Assembly (NCBI GenBank): GCA_026415015.1 | Contig: JAOAHW010000051.1 | Coordinates: 1 to 13,699, forward strand | Direction of reading: 5' to 3' | From: Syntrophorhabdaceae bacterium | Lineage (GTDB): Bacteria; Desulfobacterota; Syntrophorhabdia; Syntrophorhabdales; Syntrophorhabdaceae | DNA length: 13,699 nucleotides | Shown here: in pieces, positions 7,070 to 13,682 of the stretch | Position numbering within the stretch: position 1 is the first letter of the stretch | How the letters are laid out: every line of letters starts with the position of its first letter | Translations under genes and position numbers: made by a program | The notes under the pieces: model-generated | Told to the model about the DNA's origin: nothing | Seen by the model: the letters and a program-made list of their open reading frames with translations, nothing else | Databases searched by the model: none

Positions 7070-7519
7070 TTATTTTAGATGCTCTTTTTCCCAGGCCTCT
7101 ATCTTCTCTATCCTCTTCTTGTGTCTTCCACCTTCAAAGGATGTGGTAATCCATGCCTTTACTATCTCTTCTGCAAGACCCTTCCCTGTTATCCTTCCCC
7201 CAAGGACAAGGATATTGGCATCAAGATGTCTCCTGCTCTGTATGGCAGTATATAAGTCATATACAAGGGATGCCCTTATACCCTTCACCTTATTGGCCAC
7301 AACGCTCATACCTATACCTGTGCCGCATATAAGTATACCCTTATCTGCCTTGTCTTCTGACACAAGCCATGCAACCTCAATACCAAAATCAGGGTAATCC
7401 ACAGAGCCTAAACCATCAGTACCTACATCCTCCACATTATGACCCATCTGGATAAGGATATCCTTTATGAACTCTTTGAGCTCGAATCCCGCATGGTCTG
7501 ACCCTATTGCTATATTCAA
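7070..7519 (-). CDS. rpiB: Ribose-5-phosphate isomerase B
   Basis: Interconverts ribose-5-P and ribulose-5-P in the pentose phosphate pathway; ribulose-5-P is the direct substrate of the RibB half of RibBA downstream. At 149 residues it matches the RpiB/LacAB family. Motifs: GSDHAG (6-11) with Asp8 and His9, DYPDFG (41-46), the anion-hole and catalytic segment ILICGTGIGMS (62-72) with Cys65, SRRHLDANILVLGGR (95-109) with His98, and EGGRHKKR near the C-terminus. Position 99, after the catalytic-region His, is Leu where E. coli RpiB has Asn. The start is TTG at 7519-7517, overlapping the fabF TGA (TTGA); GAGGT lies about 7 bases upstream, and the protein then begins exactly at the conserved NIAIGSDHAG strand. 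Confidence 0.95.
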   Translation of the reverse strand: MNIAIGSDHAGFELKEFIKDILIQMGHNVEDVGTDGLGSVDYPDFGIEVAWLVSEDKADKGILICGTGIGMSVVANKVKGIRASLVYDLYTAIQSRRHLDANILVLGGRITGKGLAEEIVKAWITTSFEGGRHKKRIEKIEAWEKEHLK

Positions 7520-8757
7520 GGCGTATACCTCTTAAATATAAGGGAACAGTTTGTCCCACCAAAACCAAAGGAATTTGACAAGGCAACATCTATCTTGTGT
7601 TTCCTTGCCTGATTGGGCACATAGTCAAGGTCACATTCTGGGTCTGGGTTTTCATAATTTATAGTAGGTGGGCATATCTGGTCCTTAATGGCAAGGACTG
7701 TAAATATTGCCTCTACTGCCCCTGCTGCCCCTAAAAGATGGCCTGTCATAGATTTTGTAGAGCTTACAGGTATCTTATATGCCTTTTCTTTAAATACCTC
7801 TTTGATGGCCATGGTCTCTATGTGGTCATTTAGGTCTGTGGATGTGCCATGGGCATTTATATAATCCACATCTTCTGGCTTTAAGTTTGCATCCCTCAGC
7901 GCCATCCTCATGCACCTTATAAAGCCATCACCATCAGGGCATGGTGCAGTTATGTGGTATGCATCGCCATTGTATCCATAGCCTACTACCTCTGCATATA
8001 TCCTTGCACCTCTATCAAGGGCATGCCCTAATTCTTCGAGTATAAGAATGCCCGCGCCTTCTGCTACAACAAAGCCGTCCCTGTCTCTGTCAAAGGGTCT
8101 TGATGCCTTTTCAGGCTCGTTGTTTCTTCTGGAAAGCGCCTTCATGGCATTAAAACCACCTACGGTAAGGGGTGTTAGATTTGCTTCAGACCCTCCTGCA
8201 ACTACCACATCAGCATCTCCATATTGGATTATCCTTAAGGCATCACCTATACAATGGGCGCCTGTAGCACAGGCAGTGACAATACATAAGTTCGGTCCTT
8301 TAATCCCATGCTGCATGGCAATGTGACCAGGTGCAAGGTTTGCAATGAGCATTGGTATAAAAAAGGGTGTTATCCTACCAGGCCCACGCTCCAACAAGAC
8401 ACTGTGGTATTTTTCAAGGGTTGGTAGGCCTCCCAGCCCTGTGCCAACAACAACACCTACCCTTTCCCTGTCCTCCTTCTCCATATCAAGACCTGAGTCA
8501 TTCATGGCGATTTTTGTAGCAGCAAGGCTATAATGGATAAAGAGGTCCATCTTTCTGATCTCTTTATGAGGTATATAGTCCTCGGGATTGAAGTTTTTCA
8601 CCTCACCAGCGATCTTTGTCTCAAATTGGGTGGTGTCAAACCTTGTTATGTTTGCTATCCCTGATTTTCCATTTAGTATATCCTGCCATACATTATCTAT
8701 ACCTACACCAACAGGCGTTACAAGACCAACACCGGTTACAACTACCCTTCTTTTCAA
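7516..8757 (-). CDS. fabF: 3-oxoacyl-[acyl-carrier-protein] synthase II (KAS II)
   Basis: Condensing enzyme that elongates acyl-ACP with malonyl-ACP in type II fatty acid synthesis. At 413 residues it is standard length. The Cys-His-His triad is present: Cys163 in TACATGAH, His303 in NAHGTSTDLND, and His340 in STKSMTGHLLGAAG; the gatekeeper loop NSFGFGGTN (395-403) is intact. The triad assigns it to the elongating KAS I/II class rather than FabH (Cys-His-Asn). The start is TTG at 8757-8755 with GAGG 8 bases upstream; it places MKRRVVVTGVG exactly where the family begins, and no ATG fits better. This is the only condensing enzyme in the window, which matters because fabH is missing from its usual place. 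Confidence 0.96.
   Translation of the reverse strand: MKRRVVVTGVGLVTPVGVGIDNVWQDILNGKSGIANITRFDTTQFETKIAGEVKNFNPEDYIPHKEIRKMDLFIHYSLAATKIAMNDSGLDMEKEDRERVGVVVGTGLGGLPTLEKYHSVLLERGPGRITPFFIPMLIANLAPGHIAMQHGIKGPNLCIVTACATGAHCIGDALRIIQYGDADVVVAGGSEANLTPLTVGGFNAMKALSRRNNEPEKASRPFDRDRDGFVVAEGAGILILEELGHALDRGARIYAEVVGYGYNGDAYHITAPCPDGDGFIRCMRMALRDANLKPEDVDYINAHGTSTDLNDHIETMAIKEVFKEKAYKIPVSSTKSMTGHLLGAAGAVEAIFTVLAIKDQICPPTINYENPDPECDLDYVPNQARKHKIDVALSNSFGFGGTNCSLIFKRYTP
7527..7533 (-). promoter_or_regulatory. Ribosome binding site fixing the TTG start of rpiB
   Basis: AAGAGGT on the minus strand, 7 bases before the TTG at 7519-7517. It lies within the last codons of fabF, so rpiB is initiated while fabF is being finished. 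Confidence 0.6.
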
Positions 8758-8760
8758 TTT

Positions 8761-8770
8761 ACCTACCTCT
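8761..8770 (-). promoter_or_regulatory. Ribosome binding site fixing the TTG start of fabF
   Basis: AGAGGTAGGT on the minus strand between acpP and fabF. Its GAGG core lies 8 bases before the TTG at 8757-8755 and supports that unusual start codon. Confidence 0.6.
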
Positions 8771-8775
8771 TTATA

Positions 8776-9015
8776 TTATTTGTTTGCAAGACGTTCTTCT
8801 ATATATCTGATAGCATCACCCACTGTCTCCATCTTCTCTGCATCCTCATCAGGTATCTCTATACCGTATTCATCCTCAAGGGCCATAATAAGCTCAACGA
8901 TATCCAGGGAATCTGCCCCCAGGTCATCAATAAACTTTGCCTCTGGCACTACCTCTGATTCCTTTGAATCAAGCTGTTTAATAATCATCTCCTTAACCTT
9001 TTCTGCAACTGTCAT
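8776..9015 (-). CDS. acpP: Acyl carrier protein
   Basis: Small acidic helical carrier that holds growing acyl chains on a phosphopantetheine arm. From the chosen start it is 79 residues (MTVAEKVKEMII...), the normal AcpP length. The attachment serine is Ser36 in DLGADSLDIVELIMALEDEY (31-50), and helix III carries IPDEDAEKM. The frame can be extended by three codons to a GTG at 9024, but that GTG overlaps the strong AGGAGG (9029-9024) itself; the ATG at 9015-9013 stands 8 bases after it and is the real start. The gap to fabG, 44 bases, is the widest inside the operon, and with the consensus ribosome site it fits the high level at which ACP is made. Confidence 0.97.
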   Translation of the reverse strand: MTVAEKVKEMIIKQLDSKESEVVPEAKFIDDLGADSLDIVELIMALEDEYGIEIPDEDAEKMETVGDAIRYIEERLANK

Positions 9016-9023
9016 CGGAAACA

Positions 9024-9029
9024 CCTCCT
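9024..9029 (-). promoter_or_regulatory. Strong ribosome binding site of acpP
   Basis: AGGAGG on the minus strand, the best Shine-Dalgarno match I saw in the window, 8 bases before the ATG at 9015. It rules out the upstream GTG at 9024-9022, with which it overlaps. Confidence 0.75.
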
Positions 9030-9059
9030 AAATTTTTTAAAAGTTAATACATCTTTCAG

Positions 9060-9785
9060 CTACATGTATAAACCACCGTTGACATTTATCACCTCCCCTG
9101 TAATATAACCTCCATATTCTGAAAGTAGAAAATATACTACACGGGCAACATCTATCGGCTCACCTAATCTCTTTAAAGGTACTGCCCTGAGCATCTCTTC
9201 CCTGGCCTTATCATCAAAACCCTCTGTCATCCTTGTCCTTATAAATCCAGGGGCAATGGCATTGGCCCTTATATTCCTCTCACCATACTCTCTGGCTATA
9301 CTCTTTGTAAATCCTATAATGCCTGCCTTGCTGGCGGCATAATTGGATTGACCTGCATTACCCATTACACCGGCTATGGATGATATACTTACTATAGCTC
9401 CACCATTTTTTAGCATATGTCTTATCACTGCCCTTGTGCAGTTGAAGACGCCCTTTAAATTGACCTTTATAACCCTGTCCCACTCATCTTCCTTCATCCT
9501 TATTAAGAGTTTATCTGCTGTTATACCGGCATTATTCACAAGGTTATCTATCCTTCCAAAGGTCTTTACAGCATCATCAACTGCCAGCTCAACGGTCTTA
9601 TAGTCAGAGACATCTACATCATAGAACCTTGCCTTTTTACCCTTTGAGTTTATCTCATCTATGACTTCCTTACCATCTATCACATCGAATATAACAATAT
9701 CCCCGCCTTTTTCTGCAAGGAATAATGCTACTGCCCTGCCTATACCACTTGAGCCGCCTGTTATTATTGTTACTGTATCCTTCAT
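9060..9785 (-). CDS. fabG: 3-oxoacyl-[acyl-carrier-protein] reductase
   Basis: NADPH-dependent short-chain dehydrogenase that performs the first reduction of each fatty acid elongation cycle. It is 241 residues from the chosen start. The Rossmann glycine motif is TGGSSGIGRA (9-18), followed by NNAG (84-87), and the catalytic set Asn109, Ser136, Tyr149 and Lys153 (YAASKAG). PGFIRTRMT (179-187) and NVNGGLYM at the C-terminus are typical of FabG. The frame stays open upstream to an ATG at 9839, but those 18 extra codons lie in the fabD end and match nothing in the family. The ATG at 9785 has AAGGGG 9 bases before it and forms a 4-base ATGA overlap with fabD, so it is preferred. Confidence 0.95.
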   Translation of the reverse strand: MKDTVTIITGGSSGIGRAVALFLAEKGGDIVIFDVIDGKEVIDEINSKGKKARFYDVDVSDYKTVELAVDDAVKTFGRIDNLVNNAGITADKLLIRMKEDEWDRVIKVNLKGVFNCTRAVIRHMLKNGGAIVSISSIAGVMGNAGQSNYAASKAGIIGFTKSIAREYGERNIRANAIAPGFIRTRMTEGFDDKAREEMLRAVPLKRLGEPIDVARVVYFLLSEYGGYITGEVINVNGGLYM

Positions 9786-10720
9786 GTAATAATACCCCTT
9801 ATGGACTCTATGTCCTCTATCTCTTCTATACTGTAACATGGGACATCGGGTGTTATCCTCTTTATAAGATTTGAAAGGACCTTCTGGGGGCCCACCTCAA
9901 GAAACACCTCTACCCCCTCTTTTACCATCCTCTTTACAGAGGCCTCCCATAATACAGGTGAAAACATCTGCCTGTAGAGCTTATCTATCACCATATTTTT
10001 ATCTATTACAGGCTCTGCATCCACATTAGATAAAACAGGGATGTTTATATCCAATGGCTTAATATTGTTTAGTTCCCCTTTTAGTTTTTCAGCAGCCTCT
10101 TTCATAAGGGGGCTGTGAAAAGGCCCTGATACATTTAAAAAAACAGCCTTTTTATACCCTACACCTTTCAGTTTCTCTACAGCCTCTTTTAGAGCATTTA
10201 TGTCTCCAGACAGGACAACCTGCTCTGCAGAATTGAGGTTTGCCGGGACAGCAACATAATCATCATGGGATATGTCTTCAAGGACAGGGACAACCTTCTC
10301 CATATCTGCACCTATTAAGGCCACCATGCCACCCTTGCCCTTTGGGCATGCCTCCTCCATGTAGAGCCCTCTTTTTCTTGTGATTCTTATGGCATCATCA
10401 AAACTAAAAAAACCACTAACAAGAAGGGCTGTATATTCGCCGAGGCTATGTCCTGCCACAAATGTAGGCCTCAATTCTACCTTATCCTTTAAGACCTCCC
10501 ATATGGCATAACTTACAAGAAGAAGCGCTGGCTGGGTATTGTAAGTTTGTCTCAGTTCATCCTCAGGCCCATTAAAACACAATTCAGTAATAGGAAAACC
10601 CAGGACATCATCTGCCCTTTTGAAGATTGATCTCACAGAGTCAAATCCCTCATAAAGCCTTTTTCCCATCCCTATCTTTTGAGAACCCTGACCAGGAAAC
10701 ACAACACCTATCTTTTTCAT
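9782..10720 (-). CDS. fabD: Malonyl-CoA:ACP transacylase
   Basis: Transfers malonyl from CoA to ACP to supply the extender unit for fatty acid synthesis. At 312 residues it is normal. Motifs are FPGQGSQ (8-14), the nucleophile elbow AGHSLGEYTAL (89-99) with Ser92, Arg117 (TRKRG) that binds the malonyl carboxylate, and His202 in GPFHSPLM. The start is ATG with GAGGAG close upstream. It follows the acyl-CoA dehydrogenase gene after 19 bases, where fabH would normally precede it; nothing resembling a fabH remnant fits in that gap. Confidence 0.97.
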   Translation of the reverse strand: MKKIGVVFPGQGSQKIGMGKRLYEGFDSVRSIFKRADDVLGFPITELCFNGPEDELRQTYNTQPALLLVSYAIWEVLKDKVELRPTFVAGHSLGEYTALLVSGFFSFDDAIRITRKRGLYMEEACPKGKGGMVALIGADMEKVVPVLEDISHDDYVAVPANLNSAEQVVLSGDINALKEAVEKLKGVGYKKAVFLNVSGPFHSPLMKEAAEKLKGELNNIKPLDINIPVLSNVDAEPVIDKNMVIDKLYRQMFSPVLWEASVKRMVKEGVEVFLEVGPQKVLSNLIKRITPDVPCYSIEEIEDIESIRGIIT

Positions 10721-10739
10721 ATATCTCCTCGATTTAAAT

Positions 10740-11903
10740 CTATTTTTTCTTCCTTGATACAGCCTCTTTTATCAGTTCCATGGCTATGACATTCCTCTGG
10801 ATCTGGTTTGTCCCTTCATAAATCTGGAGTATCTTTGCATCCCTCATCATCTTCTCCACAGGATACTCTCTCATATAACCATAGCCTCCGAATATCTGTA
10901 TGGCATCCACTGTCACCTTCATGGCCATATCACTTGGAAATACCTTACTCATGGCAGAGACCTTAGAGGTATCCCTTGGGTTGCTGTCTATATACCTTGC
11001 CACAGCATAGACAAGGGCCCTTGCAGCCTCAATCTGGGTTGCCATATCTGCGAGCATATGCTGTACTGCCTGGAAGCTTATAATCTTTTTGTCGAATTGC
11101 TCCCTTTCCCTTGCGTAATTAACCGCCTCATCTAAGGCAGCCTGGGCAACACCTACAGCCTGGGCGCCTATTCCAGGCCTGGTTCTGTCAAAGGTCCTCA
11201 TGGCAAGGATAAATCCCATGCCCTCTCTACCTATAACATTTTCTTTCGGGACTTTGCAATCCTGAAATATAAGCTCCCTTGTAGCAGATGCCCTTATGCC
11301 AAGCTTTTTCTCCTTTTTTCCAAAGTGGAATCCTTCCAGACCCTTCTCCACTATGAAGGCCGTAGCACCCCTGCCACCCTTTGTTCTATCGGTCATGGCT
11401 ATGACAGTATATATCTCTGCCTCGCCTCCATTGGTTATCCACTGTTTTGTACCATTGAGGATATATTCATCCCCTACCTTTTTTGCCTCAGTCCTTATGG
11501 CCTGGGCATCACTGCCGGCATTGGGTTCTGTGAGGGCAAAGGCTGCGAGCCTTTCACCCCTTGCTATCTGGGGTAGATACCTCTTTTTCTGTTCCTCAGA
11601 GCCCCCAAGTATAATCGGATATGCCCCAAGAAGGCTTGCAGCATAGCTTACAGATACACCAAGGCATGCCTTGCTCAGCTCCTCGACGACAAGACAGTTT
11701 TCCAGGGACCCACCGCCCATACCACCATAGGCCTCAGAGATACTTACCCCGAAGAGGCCTGTTTCAGCACACACCTTCATTATATCCCAGGGAAACTCCT
11801 CTTTTTCATCGAGCTCTGCCCTTACAGGGATTATCTTCTCCTCTGCAATCCTCCTTGCAAGGGACTGTATCTGTTTCTGTTCCTCAGTGAAAAAGTAGTC
11901 CAT
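10740..11903 (-). CDS. Acyl-CoA dehydrogenase (medium/short-chain family) in the usual fabH position
   Basis: FAD enzyme of the acyl-CoA dehydrogenase family, which forms the 2,3-double bond of acyl-CoA and passes electrons to an electron-transfer flavoprotein. At 387 residues it is a full-length soluble type. The N-terminal helical domain is residues 1 to about 120. The first signature is FALTEPNAGSDA (122-133), KQWITNGG (153-160) lies in the middle beta domain, and the second signature is QIFGGYGYMREYPVE (336-350). The catalytic base Glu363 in AKILQIYEGTNQIQR is in the position used by short- and medium-chain enzymes. FDRTRPGIGAQAVG (238-251) resembles mitochondrial MCAD. It begins one base after the plsX stop, with GGAGAGG overlapping the plsX end, so it is a settled operon member. 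No ETF gene is present. Substrate is not deducible; a glutaryl- or branched-chain-CoA specificity is possible. Confidence 0.93.
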   Translation of the reverse strand: MDYFFTEEQKQIQSLARRIAEEKIIPVRAELDEKEEFPWDIMKVCAETGLFGVSISEAYGGMGGGSLENCLVVEELSKACLGVSVSYAASLLGAYPIILGGSEEQKKRYLPQIARGERLAAFALTEPNAGSDAQAIRTEAKKVGDEYILNGTKQWITNGGEAEIYTVIAMTDRTKGGRGATAFIVEKGLEGFHFGKKEKKLGIRASATRELIFQDCKVPKENVIGREGMGFILAMRTFDRTRPGIGAQAVGVAQAALDEAVNYAREREQFDKKIISFQAVQHMLADMATQIEAARALVYAVARYIDSNPRDTSKVSAMSKVFPSDMAMKVTVDAIQIFGGYGYMREYPVEKMMRDAKILQIYEGTNQIQRNVIAMELIKEAVSRKKK

Positions 11904-11904
11904 G

Positions 11905-12915
11905 TTACCTCTCCTTTGCTCTGTTTATTGTCTGGTAACCCTTTATCGTATTCTTTATAGAATCGTTAAGCCCCTTTTCAGCATATTGTTTTGCCATGAA
12001 GATGGCGTTTTTAATTGCCTTACCATTGGACTTCCCATGACATATTATACATATCCCATCTACACCGAGAAGAGGCGCGCCACCGTATTCAGAATAATCG
12101 GTCTTTTTTGTAAGCTCTTGAAACATCTCTTTTAACAGCATATAGCCCATCTTATTTTTTAATGACCTACTGATCTTCTGTCTGAAAAATATATTTAGTG
12201 ATTCTGCAATGCCCTCGGCCACCTTAAGGGCAATATTCCCTACAAATCCATCGCATACAACTACATCTGCATTACCGTTGTATATATCTGCGCCCTCAAC
12301 ATAACCGATATAATTTATACCCATGAATTTCATTATGTTATTGGTATCCCTGGTAAGTTCATTACCCTTTGACTCTTCCTCTCCATTACTCAATATGCCC
12401 ACCCTTGGGTTTGCTATTCCGAGGACAGATTTGGCAAAGGCGTCACCCATGATGGCAAACTGGACAAGATGGACAGGTTTACAGTCCACATTCCCCCCTG
12501 AATCAATCAGTATAGATGTGCCTTCATTGACAGTGGGGTGAAGCGTGGCTATGGCAGGCCTGTCAACAGAGTCAAACCTCCCGAGGGTGAATATGGCAAA
12601 TCCCATGGCCGCACCTGAATTACCTGCTGTTACCACTGCATCTACATACTTTGCCTTTAAAAGCTCAAAGGCCCTATTCATGGAAGAATCTCTTTTTTTT
12701 CTGAGCGCCACTGATGGTGATTCGTGCATCTCCACAGAGGTTGTGGTATGGACAATCTCTATACCCTTTGAGATACCAAGAGTGGATTTTATAGCCCCTT
12801 CATCTCCTACAAGGACTAACTCTGCTATATTATCCATTACTGCCTGCTCTGCACCCTTGATAATCTCACCAGGTGCATTATCACCGCCCATGCAGTCTAA
12901 TGCAATCCTCACCAT
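11905..12915 (-). CDS. plsX: Phosphate acyltransferase PlsX
   Basis: Peripheral membrane enzyme that converts acyl-ACP to acyl-phosphate, the donor used by PlsY in the first step of phospholipid synthesis; it links fatty acid synthesis to membrane formation. At 336 residues it is complete. Motifs: ALDCMGGDNAPGEII (5-19; most relatives have Ala where this has Cys8), VTAGNSGAAMG (95-105), HPTVNEGTSILIDSGGN (126-142), LSNGEEESKGNELT (175-188), VVCDGFVGNIALKVAEG (219-235) and PLLGVDGICIICHGKSNGKA (281-300). The start is the ATG at 12915-12913, 10 bases after the rpmF stop; the ribosome site is weak, so coupling to rpmF is likely. The rpmF-plsX pair is widely conserved. Confidence 0.96.
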   Translation of the reverse strand: MVRIALDCMGGDNAPGEIIKGAEQAVMDNIAELVLVGDEGAIKSTLGISKGIEIVHTTTSVEMHESPSVALRKKRDSSMNRAFELLKAKYVDAVVTAGNSGAAMGFAIFTLGRFDSVDRPAIATLHPTVNEGTSILIDSGGNVDCKPVHLVQFAIMGDAFAKSVLGIANPRVGILSNGEEESKGNELTRDTNNIMKFMGINYIGYVEGADIYNGNADVVVCDGFVGNIALKVAEGIAESLNIFFRQKISRSLKNKMGYMLLKEMFQELTKKTDYSEYGGAPLLGVDGICIICHGKSNGKAIKNAIFMAKQYAEKGLNDSIKNTIKGYQTINRAKER

Positions 12916-12925
12916 AGTCTTAGCT

Positions 12926-13108
12926 TTAGATCTCTTCTAATTTTAGAACCTGTTTACCTTTATAATAACCGCATTTTGAACAGACTGTATGCGGCAGTGT
13001 CGGTTCTTTACAGTTAGGGCAAAGTACAAAATTAACAGGCCTTGCCTTATAATGGGTTCTCCTCTTATCCCTTTTTGACTGGGATGTCTTTCTTTTTGGA
13101 ACAGGCAT
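12926..13108 (-). CDS. rpmF: Large ribosomal subunit protein bL32, zinc-ribbon form
   Basis: Small basic protein of the 50S subunit. The 60 residues begin MPVPKRKTSQSKRDKRR, the invariant bL32 start, followed by a zinc ribbon with all four cysteines: Cys30, Cys33, Cys43 and Cys46. It is therefore the zinc-binding (C+) form and not the cysteine-free paralogue made under zinc shortage. AGGAG lies 7 bases before the ATG. It stands 15 bases after yceD, the classical yceD-rpmF pair. Confidence 0.98.
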   Translation of the reverse strand: MPVPKRKTSQSKRDKRRTHYKARPVNFVLCPNCKEPTLPHTVCSKCGYYKGKQVLKLEEI

Positions 13109-13123
13109 AATCTTCTCCTTATA

Positions 13124-13627
13124 TTATGTTAAAAAATTTTTTAGCTTTTCTCCAAGAAGCGTATCTGTATCCCTATTGCACTGACACTGCTCATAGTTTT
13201 GATTTTTTCCACAAACTGAGCATAATCCCTTACATGACTCCCTACATAGAGGTTTTATAGGTATACTTAACATTATCTCCTCATTAATAAGGGGTTCAAG
13301 CTCAAGCTCATCCCCCTCATAATAAAACACATCCATCTCATCCCTTTTGAGCTCAATCTCCTGCATTACAGGGGCACTGGCCTGGGGTATAAGGTCAAGG
13401 TCAAATCTGGCATTTATTAGATAACCAAACTCATCAAGGCATCTGCTGCATGTGAGAGATACTAAACACTCTATCAATCCCCTTAACTTTATCCTGTCCT
13501 TAGACCTCTTCAGGCTAAACTCATAATGTAGCGGTGAAGATAGTCTATAATCCTTACCAGACTTGAAATCCTCTATCTCGCCCTTTAGGGTAAAAATGTC
13601 CTCTATTTCAAATAACTTAATAATCAT
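13124..13627 (-). CDS. yceD: YceD family (DUF177) protein, 23S rRNA accumulation factor
   Basis: Member of the YceD/DUF177 family, which in E. coli and plants is required for normal 23S rRNA accumulation; the molecular mechanism is not established. The 167 residues match the family. A first cysteine pair lies at LTCSRCLDEF (58-67: Cys60, Cys63). The diagnostic C-terminal segment runs from ELEPLINEEIML (109-120) through IPIKPLCRESCKGLC to SVCGKNQNYEQCQC (137-150), with cysteines at 128, 132, 136, 139, 148 and 150, a pattern suggesting metal binding. The ATG at 13627-13625 has AGGG 5 bases upstream. It is the first gene after the promoter, and upstream of rpmF as in most bacteria. Confidence 0.92.
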   Translation of the reverse strand: MIIKLFEIEDIFTLKGEIEDFKSGKDYRLSSPLHYEFSLKRSKDRIKLRGLIECLVSLTCSRCLDEFGYLINARFDLDLIPQASAPVMQEIELKRDEMDVFYYEGDELELEPLINEEIMLSIPIKPLCRESCKGLCSVCGKNQNYEQCQCNRDTDTLLGEKLKNFLT

Positions 13628-13652
13628 GGCAGCCCTGCCTTTTGAGTTTGAT

Positions 13653-13682
13653 AATATAATTGGTTTGACCTTTTATTGTCAA
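13653..13682 (-). promoter_or_regulatory. Sigma70-type promoter of the yceD-to-ilvE operon
   Basis: On the minus strand a perfect -35 TTGACA (13682-13677) and a 5-of-6 -10 TATATT (13658-13653) are 18 bases apart. Transcription would begin near 13646, leaving a leader of about 20 bases before the yceD ATG at 13627. It is the only strong promoter-like pair I noticed, and it stands at the head of the run, so it may drive all 18 genes; internal promoters inside coding sequence cannot be excluded by eye. Confidence 0.7.
13665..13682 (-). promoter_or_regulatory. Small inverted repeat over the -35 element (possible operator)
   Basis: TTGAC (13682-13678) and GTCAA (13669-13665) form 5-base inverted arms with an 8-base spacer, read on either strand. 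One arm is most of the -35 box. A dimeric regulator bound here would block the promoter, but arms this short arise often by chance and the sequence does not match a fatty acid regulator site that I can name with certainty. Confidence 0.25.

Noticed and set aside
9786..9839. 18-codon N-terminal extension of fabG
   Set aside because: The extension overlaps the fabD end, reads as basic residues unlike any FabG, and the downstream ATG has a proper ribosome site and a coupled ATGA overlap.
10731..10740. Perfect 10-base palindrome GATTTAAATC between the acyl-CoA dehydrogenase gene and fabD
   Set aside because: A palindrome of this length is expected about a dozen times by chance in a window of this size, it is AT-rich, and it is not near a promoter-like pair.
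13640..13660. Half-site resembling a FabT-type fatty acid operator (TTATCAAA on the minus strand)
   Set aside because: Only one half resembles the palindrome; the other half does not match, and AT-rich matches of this length are common.
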